From assembly GCF_008806595.1 (NCBI RefSeq), contig NZ_VZRB01000024.1:1-64000 (forward strand): a stretch of 64,000 nucleotides of DNA, written 5' to 3'. Each line of letters begins with the position of its first letter. The first letter of the stretch is position 1. Position numbers and translations under genes: made by a program. Below are positions 36,248-45,700 of the stretch, in pieces. The notes below the pieces were generated by a model. It searched no databases and had not been told where the DNA came from. It was given only the letters and a program-made list of their open reading frames with translations. Origin of the DNA: Streptomyces luteolifulvus (GTDB lineage: Bacteria; Actinomycetota; Actinomycetes; Streptomycetales; Streptomycetaceae).

Positions 36248-36693
36248 CGAACTCAAGGAACGGTGTAGGGGGCAAGCCCTCCGGACACGCGCCAGGCCGG
36301 CGACGTGAGCTCGAGCGCGGCTTCGCCGCCCCAGGTCGGACAGGCTGAGCCGGTCCGCGAGCATCCGGGCTGCGCCGTCGCGCATCGCCGTCCGGGCCAC
36401 AGCCGGCCGACGCAACAGGCTGGTCGTGACTTCCTCCCCGCACGTGTCGTCCCTGGTAGATCGGTGGCGACCTGGGCAGCGACCGGTGCGATGACGCACC
36501 ACGGCCCGCTGCTCGCGGACCCCGGGCGGGACGATCCAGGCTCCCGACAGGAGGTCCGCGCGCGGCAGGTGGGCCGCAGATCCCGCCGCGGGATGGCGTC
36601 TGTCGGCGCACGAGAATGCCGTTGATCACCCCTGCGGTGGGCTTTCCGCCGTTGATGTCAACTGTCGTCGCGCCAGGGGCGCCGATGGCGGGA
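36248..36693. other. 446-base gap, no gene recognised
   Basis: It lies between the converging FG-GAP gene (plus) and cysteine-hydrolase gene (minus). Translations in all frames are low-complexity and I see no convincing hairpin. Confidence 0.35.
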
Positions 36694-37308
36694 CTACAGG
36701 GCGGCGATGACGTCTGCAGAGGTCATCGGCAGCGAAAACATGGGGAAGTCGTAGGAGATGGCATTGTCGTGCTCCTCCTGCGAGGTGGCGGCGACGCAGT
36801 CGGTCAGGGTGATCACCCGGAAGCCGTGCTCGTAGCCGGTGCGCATGGTCGACTCCACGCAGCAGTTGGTGAGGAAGCCGCCGAGGATGATCGTGTCGAT
36901 GCCCTTGCTGCGAAGGATGAAATCGAGGTTCGTGCTGGCGAAGGTGTCGAGCCCGCGCTTGCCCTCGATGACGATGTCTCCGTTCACCGGAGTCAGCTCG
37001 TCGACGATGGCCGCGCCCCACGTGCCCTTCACGAACGCCTTCCCGTCCACCACGCCTTTGAGGATGCCGTAGGGGTGTCGGGTCAGCTCGCCGTAGCCTT
37101 CCGCGAACGTGATGGGCGCGTGCATGATCGACACTCCGGCAGCGCGGGCGGTGTCGACCACGGCGACGGTGTTGGCAAGCATGTCGGTGCGCTGCATGAC
37201 GTCGGCGACTGCTCCGTGCAGCACGCCGCCGTCGCTGGTGAACTCGTTCTGGTACTCGATGAGCACGATTGCGGTCCTGGCCGGGTCGAGCTCGAGCTTG
37301 TCGGTCAT
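36694..37308 (-). CDS. Isochorismatase-family cysteine hydrolase
   Basis: The product has 204 residues; ATG 37308 follows CAGGTGG. The alpha/beta fold of the isochorismatase/nicotinamidase group is shown by Lys117 in IEGKRGLDTF and Cys149-Cys150 in FLTNCCVEST. The usual catalytic Asp of the DxQNDF motif is Glu18 (LIEYQNEF), a variant I recall in some uncharacterised members. These enzymes hydrolyse amides or isochorismate-like ethers. The gene is divergent from a GntR regulator plus FAD-linked oxidase; a large inverted repeat between them suggests joint regulation. Confidence 0.85.
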   Translation of the reverse strand: MTDKLELDPARTAIVLIEYQNEFTSDGGVLHGAVADVMQRTDMLANTVAVVDTARAAGVSIMHAPITFAEGYGELTRHPYGILKGVVDGKAFVKGTWGAAIVDELTPVNGDIVIEGKRGLDTFASTNLDFILRSKGIDTIILGGFLTNCCVESTMRTGYEHGFRVITLTDCVAATSQEEHDNAISYDFPMFSLPMTSADVIAAL

Positions 37309-37373
37309 GTCGCCACCTGTTTTCCGCGTCTTTGAGGCGAGGGGCCTCTGTGTCCTGAGGCACAGCGAGACGT

Positions 37374-37414
37374 ACGATAGCTGCTTGTCCGACAAACAGA
37401 CAAGAAGCTATCGT
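37374..37414. promoter_or_regulatory. 16-bp inverted repeat with nested FadR-type site (GntR operator)
   Basis: The arms 37374-37389 and 37399-37414 match in 15 of 16 positions. Nested at 37385-37395 is TTGTC-C-GACAA, which fits the FadR-subfamily consensus TNGTNNNACNA. It lies between the divergent hydrolase and gntR starts, so one operator may control both transcripts. Confidence 0.65.
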
Positions 37415-37421
37415 GTGCCGC

Positions 37422-38123
37422 ATGACGATCTCGCCGGTATCGCGCGTGCCCCTGAGTCTGGACGTGGCTCAGCGACTGCGGGCAGCCATCCTCGACGGCA
37501 CCTTCCCCGCCGAGACCGAGCTGCCCACGGAGACCGAACTCGCCCAGTCCTTCGGTGTCGGGCGGTCCACCATCCGCGAAGCGCTCCGGGTGCTGCAGGC
37601 CCACGGTTTGATCAGCGGAGCGGATACCGTCTCCACCGCGCGTCCGCGCGTCACCCACGACCGCACGGCGGGCGCGGCGGGCCTGGCGCTGAGCACCGCG
37701 TTGCAGGTCGGCGCGATCCCGCTGGGCGACCTGGTGGCGCTGCGCATGCTGCTGGAGGCGGAGGCGATACGGAAGACCACCTCCGTGCCCGATGCGGTGC
37801 GGTCCTGCCTGGTGACCATGGCGGCAGCGGTGGAGAACACCGACATCCACACGTTCCACGCCGCTGACGTGGACTTCCACGTGCAACTCGCCTACGCCGG
37901 CGGTAATCAGGCGCTGGGGTTCGTCATCGGCGTGCTGCGCGACTGCATCGCCGGCTACCTGCTCGACGCGCTCGACGCGGTGGCCGATCGGGGCACGGTG
38001 CTCGCGCGTCTGCTGGCCGAACACCAGGCGATCGTCGACGCGCTGGACGCAGGCGAGTCCGACCGTGCCGCCGAGCTGGTCGTGGCTCACGTCCGCGATT
38101 TCTACGAGCCGGAGACACCATGA
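37422..38123 (+). CDS. GntR/FadR-family regulator (FCD domain)
   Basis: The protein has 233 residues from ATG 37422; a GTG at 37413 would add three residues. The winged helix spans ~10-75: PTETELAQSFGVGRSTIREALRVLQAHGLI is the DNA-reading part. The FCD ligand domain carries the metal-type histidines in DVDFHVQLA and AEHQAIVDAL and a final AAELVVAHVRDFYE. It overlaps the FAD-oxidase gene (ATGA) and is divergent from a cysteine hydrolase; the 16-bp inverted repeat immediately upstream is its likely operator. FCD regulators often sense organic acids, fitting an oxidase of 2-hydroxy acids. Confidence 0.9.
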   Translation: MTISPVSRVPLSLDVAQRLRAAILDGTFPAETELPTETELAQSFGVGRSTIREALRVLQAHGLISGADTVSTARPRVTHDRTAGAAGLALSTALQVGAIPLGDLVALRMLLEAEAIRKTTSVPDAVRSCLVTMAAAVENTDIHTFHAADVDFHVQLAYAGGNQALGFVIGVLRDCIAGYLLDALDAVADRGTVLARLLAEHQAIVDALDAGESDRAAELVVAHVRDFYEPETP

Positions 38124-39490
38124 CCGAGGTTGTAGGCGACGTCTCCGCCGCCCTCGCCGCCGCGCTTCCGGGCCGGGTGGTCACCGACCGGGGTGCGATG
38201 GAGGCCTACCGTCGTGACCAGTGCCTGTTGGCTCCCGCGGGGCACCCGGCGGCGGTGGTACGGGCCCGCTCAACCGATGACGTGATCGCCACACTGCGCA
38301 CAGCCGGCGACCATCGCGTCCCGGTGGTGACCCGGGGGGCCGGCACCGGGTTGGCCGGCGCGGCCAATGCGATCGACGGCTGCGTCGTACTCTCCCTCGC
38401 CGCGATGGACCGGATCCTGGCCCTTGACGTGGCTGGCCGGACGGCAACCGTCGAGCCCGGCGTCGTCACCGGCGATCTCGACGCCCGCGCCCGCGAGCAC
38501 GGCCTGTGGTATCCGCCGGACCCGGGCAGCAAGGCGATCTCCACCATCGGAGGCAACCTGGCAACCAACGCAGGCGGCATGTGCTGTGCCAAGTACGGGG
38601 TCACCGCCGACCATGTCGCCGCGCTGACGGCCGTACTCCCCGATGGCCGCGTGATCCGTACCGGTCCGCCGACCCGCAAGAACGTCACCGGGCTCGACCT
38701 CACCCGGCTCCTCGTCGGCTCCGAAGGCACCCTCGCGGTGATTGTGGACGCCACTGTGCGACTGCGACCGTTCCCGACGGCCACCGCGACCGCAGTGGCC
38801 GCGTTCCCGACGCCCCAGCAAGCGGTCGACACCGTGCTGCAGATCGCGGAGGTCGCCGACCCGGCAGCGGTGGAGCTCATGGACCGCACCTGCATTCGCG
38901 CGGTCAATCGCCTGACGCGGATGGGGTTGGACGAGTCGGCCGGGGCGCTCGTGCTCGTCCAGTGCGACGGGCCGTCCGCCGGTCAGGAGGCGGCCACCTT
39001 CGCCAGGCTGGCAGAAGCCGGCGGTGCCATCGAGGTGCTGCACACCGCCGACCCGACGGAAGGCGAGATGTTCATGCAGGCCAGACGAACGGTGTACCCG
39101 GCGCTGGAGAGACTGGGCACCACGCTGCTCGACGACGTCGGCGTCGCGGTCCAGGACCTTCCCCGATTGCTTGCCGCGATCGAGCGCACTGCTGCCCACC
39201 ACGGCGTGCTGGTCGGCACCTTCGGCCACGCCGCCGACGGCAACTTGCATCCGACCATCGTCTACGACGCCGCAGACCGTGACGCTGCTGAACGTGCTGG
39301 TGCGGCGTTCGACGACATCGTGGCCGCCGCGCTCGCACTCGGCGGCACGATCACCGGCGAGCACGGCGTGGGCTCGCTCAAGACGCCCTACCTCGACGCA
39401 CAACTCGGTCCCACCGAGAGGGAGCTGATGACCGGCATCAAGGCCGTCTTCGACCCGGAGGGCATCCTCAACCCGGGTCGCGCGTATTAG
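38120..39490 (+). CDS. FAD-linked oxidase, GlcD/D-lactate dehydrogenase-like
   Basis: The product has 456 residues. The N-terminal PCMH FAD-binding domain (~40-215) contains VVTRGAGTGLAGAA and PDPGSKAISTIGGNLATNAGG, the pyrophosphate-binding signature, and KYGVTADHV. The C-terminal oxidase domain has GTFGHAADGNLHP and TGEHGVGSLKTPYL, with the substrate-binding histidines of the glycolate-oxidase-D / D-lactate-dehydrogenase group. It oxidises a 2-hydroxy acid to a 2-oxo acid, passing electrons to an unknown acceptor. It is translationally coupled to the GntR gene, which probably senses its substrate. Confidence 0.88.
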   Translation: MTEVVGDVSAALAAALPGRVVTDRGAMEAYRRDQCLLAPAGHPAAVVRARSTDDVIATLRTAGDHRVPVVTRGAGTGLAGAANAIDGCVVLSLAAMDRILALDVAGRTATVEPGVVTGDLDARAREHGLWYPPDPGSKAISTIGGNLATNAGGMCCAKYGVTADHVAALTAVLPDGRVIRTGPPTRKNVTGLDLTRLLVGSEGTLAVIVDATVRLRPFPTATATAVAAFPTPQQAVDTVLQIAEVADPAAVELMDRTCIRAVNRLTRMGLDESAGALVLVQCDGPSAGQEAATFARLAEAGGAIEVLHTADPTEGEMFMQARRTVYPALERLGTTLLDDVGVAVQDLPRLLAAIERTAAHHGVLVGTFGHAADGNLHPTIVYDAADRDAAERAGAAFDDIVAAALALGGTITGEHGVGSLKTPYLDAQLGPTERELMTGIKAVFDPEGILNPGRAY

Positions 39491-40565
39491 CGGCCTTTCA
39501 AAACGACCGCCCCCCTGTTCACGTCCGGTGGTGACGGAGCGGCGCTGGTGTCCTCGTTGCCGTACCCTGCGGTTCACAGCCCGGGGACAAGGCCTCATCC
39601 TCTCCGGCCGACCGGCTGGATCCGCTCCAGCGTCCACCAGTGGGTCTTGCTGCAGTCCTGGCCCCGAAGATAGGGCCGGGCGGGCCGGCAACTGCTGTAC
39701 GTCATCGGCCGCCTCCGAGGATGCCCTGGTCTTCAGGCCGGGGAGGAATCGGACTCCTGCGGAGCGGGGTCAGGGGTAGCCGGATCGCCGTCGGGGCGAT
39801 CCGGCGTCCACGCCACGCCGGGGTGAGGAGGCCAGGGAGGATCTCGGCGCGGCCGTCCGCGAGGCCCAGGTGTCGCCCGATGCCCTGCACGCGCGCAGCG
39901 GCCGAGCGCCGGAACGCTGCCCCGGGCGTCGGCGATCCGCACGAGCCCGTCAACGGATCCTGCCCGTCGCGATGTTTGGCGCCCCGCCGAGCGCCCGGTC
40001 CAGCGCGGCGACGGCAGGCGGGTCGCTACCCAGCTGAGCCCACGCGTCCGAAACGACAGCAGCCCCGCGTACACCGACCACGCCCCCATGGTCCACCCGT
40101 CGGTTGCGAGGGCGTCCCACCGCACTTTGGCATATGGCCCGACGCGGGAGTGCCGTTCGAAAAACGCGACGTGGAGCGCGTGCGCCCAGGTCCAGTGGGT
40201 CTGGCATGTTGCGCTTCGCGTGCCGTGCTGCCTGGCCGCGTGCCCGGTCGGCCGTTCCGCGTTGGCTGGGTCGCGTGCTGGGCGTGCTCACGCGCTGCGG
40301 GGTGCGGCAGTCGGTCCGGTGTGCTCCGCGCCCTGCCTCCTCCGTTCGCGTTGCCGCATCCCTTGCCCGTGATGCTCTGCGCCGCGGGGTGCCGACGCGC
40401 CTCGCGGTGTGCCCGGGCCGGGCGGCCCAGAACCAAGTTCTGCCAGGGAAAGTGAGCCGAAGAACGATCGTCCCTCCCTTGCAAAACCTGATGCTGGCGC
40501 AGGTCGCTGCGTCTCGTCGGGCAATTGCCCGGTGTGGGCCAGGGGAGCGCCCTCCGACCGTTGCC
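39491..40565. other. 1.1-kb decayed region without a recognisable gene
   Basis: Open frames on both strands give arginine-, proline- and alanine-rich translations. One minus stretch (WDALATDGWTMGAWSVYAG, near 40060-40120) looks protein-like but I could not place it in a family. The region may be eroded mobile DNA. No hairpin, tRNA or array repeat was found. Confidence 0.35.
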
Positions 40566-41402
40566 TCAGCTCTTGATGTCGCCGATCTTCGGGGCGAGCT
40601 CAAAGTGGTAGTGGGCCCGGCCGAAATGGCGTATCACGGCCCCGCCCCAGGAGCCGTCTCTGACCATCTTCTCGAGAGCCTTATTGATCTTGTCGACGGT
40701 TCGGCTGTCGCCCTTCTTCACGCCGATGCCGTAGTTCTCGTTGCTCAGTTGGAGTCCGGCGAGCTTGAACTGGTCCTTGTACTGCTTCTGGGCGGCGAAG
40801 CCGGCGAGGATCGAGTCGTCGGTGGTCACTGCGTCCACGGCGCCGCTCTGCAGGCCCGCGATGCACTCCGAGTAGGAGCTGTACTCCTTGAGGTGAGCCT
40901 TCGGAGCGATCTTGTTCTTGACGTTCTGGGCCGAGGTCGAGCCCGTCACTGAGCACAGGTTCTTGCCGTTGAGGTCTGTTCCCTCGCTGATGTCCGAGTC
41001 CGCTCTCAACAGCACGTCCTGGTGGGCCAGCAGGTACGGGCCGGCGAAGGCGACCCTCTGCTTGCGCTCGTCGGTGATCGAGTAGGTGGCGGCGATGAAC
41101 TGCACGTCGCCGCGCGAGAGGGCGCTCTCACGGTCAGCGCTCTTGGTCTCGACGAACTCGATCTGGTCCGGCTGGTAGCCGAGCTCTTTGGCTATGTAGG
41201 TGGCGACGTCCACATCGAAGCCGGCAAAGGAGCCATTGGGCTTCTTCAGGCTGAGGCCGGGCTGGTCGTACTTGATGCCGATCTTGATGGTGCCGCCGCC
41301 GCTGCCGACGTCGTCCTTGTCGTCACCGCCTGCACAGGCCGTTGTGGTCAGGGAGAGGAAGAGCGTAGCCGCGGCCGCGCCGGAGACGTTGAGAAGCTTC
41401 AT
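40566..41402 (-). CDS. ABC-transporter glutamate-binding lipoprotein, GluB-like
   Basis: The product has 278 residues. A lipoprotein signal with lipobox TTAC (Cys23) anchors it outside the membrane. The SBP_bac_3 fold is clear: GIKYDQPGLSLKKPNGSFAG, FDVDVATYIAKELGY, AATYSITDERKQRVAFAGPY, LCSVTGSTSAQNVK, AVTTDDSILAG and NYGIGVKKGDS. This is very close to actinomycete GluB, which feeds glutamate to the GluCD permease and GluA ATPase. Only a broken gluA lies upstream and no permease genes follow, so the protein is an orphan that may borrow another permease or act as a sensor. Confidence 0.88.
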   Translation of the reverse strand: MKLLNVSGAAAATLFLSLTTTACAGGDDKDDVGSGGGTIKIGIKYDQPGLSLKKPNGSFAGFDVDVATYIAKELGYQPDQIEFVETKSADRESALSRGDVQFIAATYSITDERKQRVAFAGPYLLAHQDVLLRADSDISEGTDLNGKNLCSVTGSTSAQNVKNKIAPKAHLKEYSSYSECIAGLQSGAVDAVTTDDSILAGFAAQKQYKDQFKLAGLQLSNENYGIGVKKGDSRTVDKINKALEKMVRDGSWGGAVIRHFGRAHYHFELAPKIGDIKS

Positions 41403-41475
41403 GGTGAATTGCCTTCATATGATCAGGAAATGGCGTGTTGCGGGACAACGCCGTACTCGCGGGTGCGACGGGGCG

Positions 41476-41880
41476 TCAGTGGGGCAGAAGCATCGACAGG
41501 TAGTCGTTGGCGCGCTCGCTGCGCGGGTTGCTGAAGAGCTGATGGGGGCGGCGCTGCATCGACGATGCGACCCTCGGCCATGAACGGCTGAGCGGGGACT
41601 TCGTCGGCCTGGGTGCAACGCCGACCTGGTCGACCAGGGCGTGGGCCTTCTCGTTCGCCTTCTTCCTGTCAGTCCCGTGGACCTTGATCTGGCCCAGCAT
41701 CACGTTTTCGAGCACGATCTTGTGCGCGGACAGGTTGAAGAACTGGAAGAAATGCCGGAGTAATCGTCTCCAGGCGGTTGATGTGCGGCACAAGGTGGTC
41801 TTCCCGGACCCGGGGGGCCCGGTCACCACGACGACCTCGCCGCGAGCGATCGTCACCCTGGCCACTGATACTTCGGTCAT
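41476..41880 (-). pseudogene. Broken GluA-like ABC ATPase
   Basis: The frame keeps a Walker A (TGPPGSGKTTLCRT), then jumps to FFQFFNLSAHKIVLENVMLG and QIKVHGTDRKKANEK, loses frame (PTKSPLSRSWPRVASS) and ends with the true family C-terminus LFSNPRSERANDYLS. Relative to GluA, the stretch between Walker A and the Q-loop is shortened and the signature motif, Walker B and switch histidine are missing. It cannot be an active ATPase. Its place directly upstream of the gluB-like gene matches the gluA-gluB order of an intact operon. Confidence 0.7.
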
Positions 41881-41987
41881 CGCACGATGGCTCTGTTTCT
41901 ACTCGGTTGCGGAGGACAGTAATGACCTGCATGACCACCGTCATTACATCTGAGCGGAATCTGAGCTAGGACCTGCTGTCCATCGTC

Positions 41988-42536
41988 GTGGGTGCACCGC
42001 ACCCCCCATGGCCCCACCTGCCCCGCCTGTTCCGTGCCGCCGCGGCCCGCCTCGATGGGTATGTCGTCACCCTCGGCCAGACCGCCGTCCAGCTTGACCG
42101 TCCCATGCTCCTGACCTGGCGGCCCGGCCAGTTCGGGCGCTGGCACGTCACCGAGCCGGGCGAGGTCGACGCGCAGCGCCTGGTGCGCGTGGCCGGACGC
42201 GTGCTCGGGCCTGGCTGCGTGATGTCCGACTGCTACGACCCCGGTCGCGACCGACCGGACGACTGGGACGGACAGGCCGGCCTGATCCTGGTGGACGCCG
42301 ACGCCGACGCCGACGCCCCGGGAGACCCTGCCGCGTGGTTGGTCATCGAGCGACTTGCCTCCTGTCAGTGCGAGGGCCTGCGCCAGCCGGATCCCCGACC
42401 TTCCCGAGCGTCACGTCGCGACCAGCGCGAATGCGTCACTACCGTAAGGCTCCTCTGTGTGGGATCAACTCGCCGCGTACCGGCGGTAATCCGCATGGTG
42501 TTCGAAGGGTGCACGGTAATGCGCGGTGAAAGGTAA
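41988..42536 (+). CDS. Possible hypothetical protein (weak)
   Basis: The frame could encode 182 residues and the middle looks protein-like (LDGYVVTLGQTAVQLDRPML, then GRWHVTEPGEVDAQRLVRV), with an (Asp-Ala) run from a GACGCC microsatellite at 42294-42317. I recognise no family and see no ribosome site at the start. After about residue 130 the translation turns basic and low in complexity, so it may be a remnant. The remainder of 41881-42794 shows only a palindrome. Confidence 0.25.
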   Translation: MGAPHPPWPHLPRLFRAAAARLDGYVVTLGQTAVQLDRPMLLTWRPGQFGRWHVTEPGEVDAQRLVRVAGRVLGPGCVMSDCYDPGRDRPDDWDGQAGLILVDADADADAPGDPAAWLVIERLASCQCEGLRQPDPRPSRASRRDQRECVTTVRLLCVGSTRRVPAVIRMVFEGCTVMRGER

Positions 42537-42602
42537 AGAATTCCCCGGCGATTCGCCGATGAATCGACCTGCCGCCGTCGATTCCGGCCCCTTTCGTGTG
42601 AG

Positions 42603-42615
42603 CGTATGGCATACG
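42603..42615. promoter_or_regulatory. Palindrome upstream of the Tc toxin operon, candidate operator
   Basis: CGTATG-G-CATACG is a perfect 6+1+6 palindrome, 180 bases before the TcB-TcC start, in a locally AT-richer stretch. It could bind a dimeric regulator of the toxin operon. No regulator gene is adjacent. Confidence 0.35.
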
Positions 42616-42794
42616 TCAGTTCGCCTAAGCGCCTTTCGCGTTCCTTCCCGCTCCTTTCAAGATATCCGAAATTCGCCTTACGTCGCCCATGAGGCACACC
42701 TCATCCTGGCATCCCGAGCACCGCACGACGCATCCGGCCAGTTACGGCCGTGCGCGGTGCCGGGCGCGGAAACGGCGCGGAAACGGGGGGTTTC

Positions 42795-45700
42795 ATGGAC
42801 GTGATCAGGGGTGTGCCCGGAGAGGCGCGATCGGGTACCAACGGCGAGCGAATGTCCGCCCCCTCCGCGAACCCCTCCGCGAACAGCGGACAACTGTCCC
42901 CCCCTTCCGTCGCTCTTCCCAAAGGCGGCGGCGCCATCCGGGCAATCGGCGAGAAGTTCACCACCGACCCGGTCAGCGGCACCGGCCGGATGTCCGTGCC
43001 GCTTCCGGTCAGTCCCGCCCGGGAATTGACGCCTTCCCTGGCCCTCACCTACGACTCGGGTTCCGGGAACGGGCCCTTCGGGCTCGGCTGGCATCTCTCC
43101 CTGCCCGCCGTCAGCCGCCGCACCGAGACCGGACTGCCGCGCTACCGGGACGCCGAGGACTCCGACACCTTCGCCCTCTCCGGGGCGGACGATCTCGTAC
43201 CCGTGCCCGCCGCGGCGGGCGGCGAGCGGGAGATCGCCGGCCATCTCGTACGCCGCTACCGGCCCCGGACCGACTCCGACACCACCCGGATCGAGCGCTG
43301 GACCCGCGGCGCCGACGGGGACGTGCACTGGCGCGTGCTGTCCGCGGACAATGTCCTGAGCGTGTACGGGCGGGACGACGCCTCGCGGATCGTCGACTCC
43401 GCCGACCCCCGCCGTGTCTTCAGCTGGCTGCTCTGCGAGACCCGTGACGACCGCGGCAACGCCGTCCAGTACCGCTACCGGCCGGAGGACTCCGACGGCG
43501 TGGACCTGACGGCCCCACATGAGCAGGGGCGCGGGGGCGCGGACGCCCCCTCCCGCCGGGCGGCCCGGTATCTCAAGAGCGTCCGCTACGGCAACCAGGT
43601 CCCGCTGCTCGACCAGCAGGGCCGCCGCCCCGTCGATGTCAGCCCGGTGGCACTGCTCGACGCGGGCTGGATGTTCGAGCTCGTCCTCGACTACGGCGAC
43701 CATGAACCTTCGACTCCCACACCGGAGCCGACCCGGCCCTGGCTGTGCCGCGCGGACCCCTTCTCCACCCACCGTCCCGCGTTCGAAGTGCGCACCTACC
43801 GGCTCTGCCAGCGGGTGCTGATGTTCCATCACTTCCCCGAAGAGCCCGGCGTCGGCCGCGACTGCCTGGTCGCCAGTACCACCTTCGGCTACCGCGACAC
43901 CCCCGATACGCAGGGCGTGCCCGGCGACGCCCGCCTCGGCCATCCGGTGGTGTCCCTGCTCGCAACGGTGGCTTCCACCGGCCACCGCAGACGTACCGAC
44001 GGCCCTGGATACACCACCCGCTCGCTGCCGCCGCTCTCCTTCTCGTACGCCACGCCCACCATCAGCTCCGAGGTCCGGCGGCTGGACGCCGGCAGCCGCG
44101 AGAACCTGCCCGCCGGACTCCACGACACCCTGCACACCTGGGTGGACCTGGACGGTGAGGGACTGTCCGGAGTCCTCAGCTCCCACGGTGGCGCCTGGTA
44201 CTACAAGCCCAGTCTCGGCGGCGGACGGCTCGGACCGCTGCGGCGCCTGAGCCGGCAGCCCGCCGCGCCCGTCGGCGCCGCCGCGCCGCTGCACCAGCTC
44301 ACCGACCTCGACGGCGACGGCCGGATCGACCTCGTCCGACTCGGCGCCGAACCGCAGGGCTTCTACGAGCGCACCGCCGACGCCGAAGGCTGGGACACCT
44401 TCACACCCTTCGCGTCCGTCCCGCACACCGACCTCGCGGGCGCGGGCAGCCGACTTCTCGACCTCACCGGAGACGGCCTCGCGGACCTGCTGACCTGCCA
44501 GGACACCGAAGTCGTCTGGTACCCGGCCCTCGGCGCGCAGGGGTTCGGGGCCCCGCAGGGAGCCCCCCACCCCGACGAGGAGGGCCGCGGAGCGCGCCCG
44601 CTGCTCGGCGACCGCACCCAGACCCTCTTCCTCGCCGACATGACCGGCGACGGCCTCACCGACCTCGTCCGCGTACGCAACGGAGAGGTCCGCTACTGGC
44701 CCAACCAGGGATACGGCCGCTTCGGCGCACCCGTCGTCATGAGCGGGGCCCCGCACTTCGATGCGCCCGACGCCTTCGACCCGCAGCGGCTGCGGCTCGC
44801 GGACCTCGATGGCTCCGGCACCGTCGACCTGCTTTACATCGCGCCGGACGGCGTACGGCTCTGGTTCAACCAGTCGGGCAACGGCTTCGGCCCCGCGATG
44901 CAGCTGCCCGACCTGCCCCACCTCGGCCACCCGGCCCAGGTCAGCACAGCCGACCTGCTCGGCAACGGCACCGCCTGCCTGGTCTGGTCGTCCCTCCTGC
45001 CGGCCGACGCCGACGACCCGCTGCGCTACATCGACCTCATGGGCGGCACCAAACCGCACCTGCTGACCGGCTGCGTCAACAACATGGGCGCGGAGACCCG
45101 GATCAGCTACGCGTCCTCCACCGCGTTCCACCTCGCCGACCGGCGGGCCGGACGGCCCTGGCTCACCCGGCTGCCGTTCCCCGTCCATGTCGTCGAGCGG
45201 GTCGAGTACCGCGACCGGGTCCGGCGCACCCGCTTCACCACCCGGTACGCCTACCACCACGGCCATTACGACGGCGTCGAGCGGGAGTTCTGCGGCTTCG
45301 GCATGGTCGAGCAGCACGACAGCGAGGCGTACGAGGGATACGCGGCCGCGGTGGCGCGGGAGGGGGGCGCCCAGGAGCCCGCCGCCGAACTGTTCCAGCC
45401 GCCGGTCACCATCCGCACCTGGTTCCACACGGGAGCTCACCCCGACCGGCGCGCAGCCGCCGGCCTGCTGGAGCGGATGACGGGCGAGTTCTATCTGGGT
45501 GAGCGGCGTCTGCCCGGGCCCGAGCTGCCGGCCGGTCTCGATGCCGGAGAACTGCGGGACTGCGCCAGGGCGTTGAAAGGGCTCCCGATCCGCAGCGAGG
45601 TCTACAGCTTCGACGGATCACCCGACCAGGAACACCCGTACACCGTCTCCGAGAACACCTACACCGTGGACCTGCTCCAGGCGCGTGAAGGCACCCGGCG

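Noticed and set aside
34511..36502. 663-residue minus-strand open frame over the FG-GAP gene
   Set aside because: Shadow frame; the plus strand has a signal peptide and seven calcium-binding loops.
40050..40125. Protein-like minus-strand stretch WDALATDGWTMGAWSVYAG
   Set aside because: Could be a gene remnant, but no family was recognised and the frame soon becomes low-complexity, so no gene was called.
42294..42317. GACGCC repeated four times
   Set aside because: A short microsatellite encoding Asp-Ala; too short for an array and common in GC-rich DNA.
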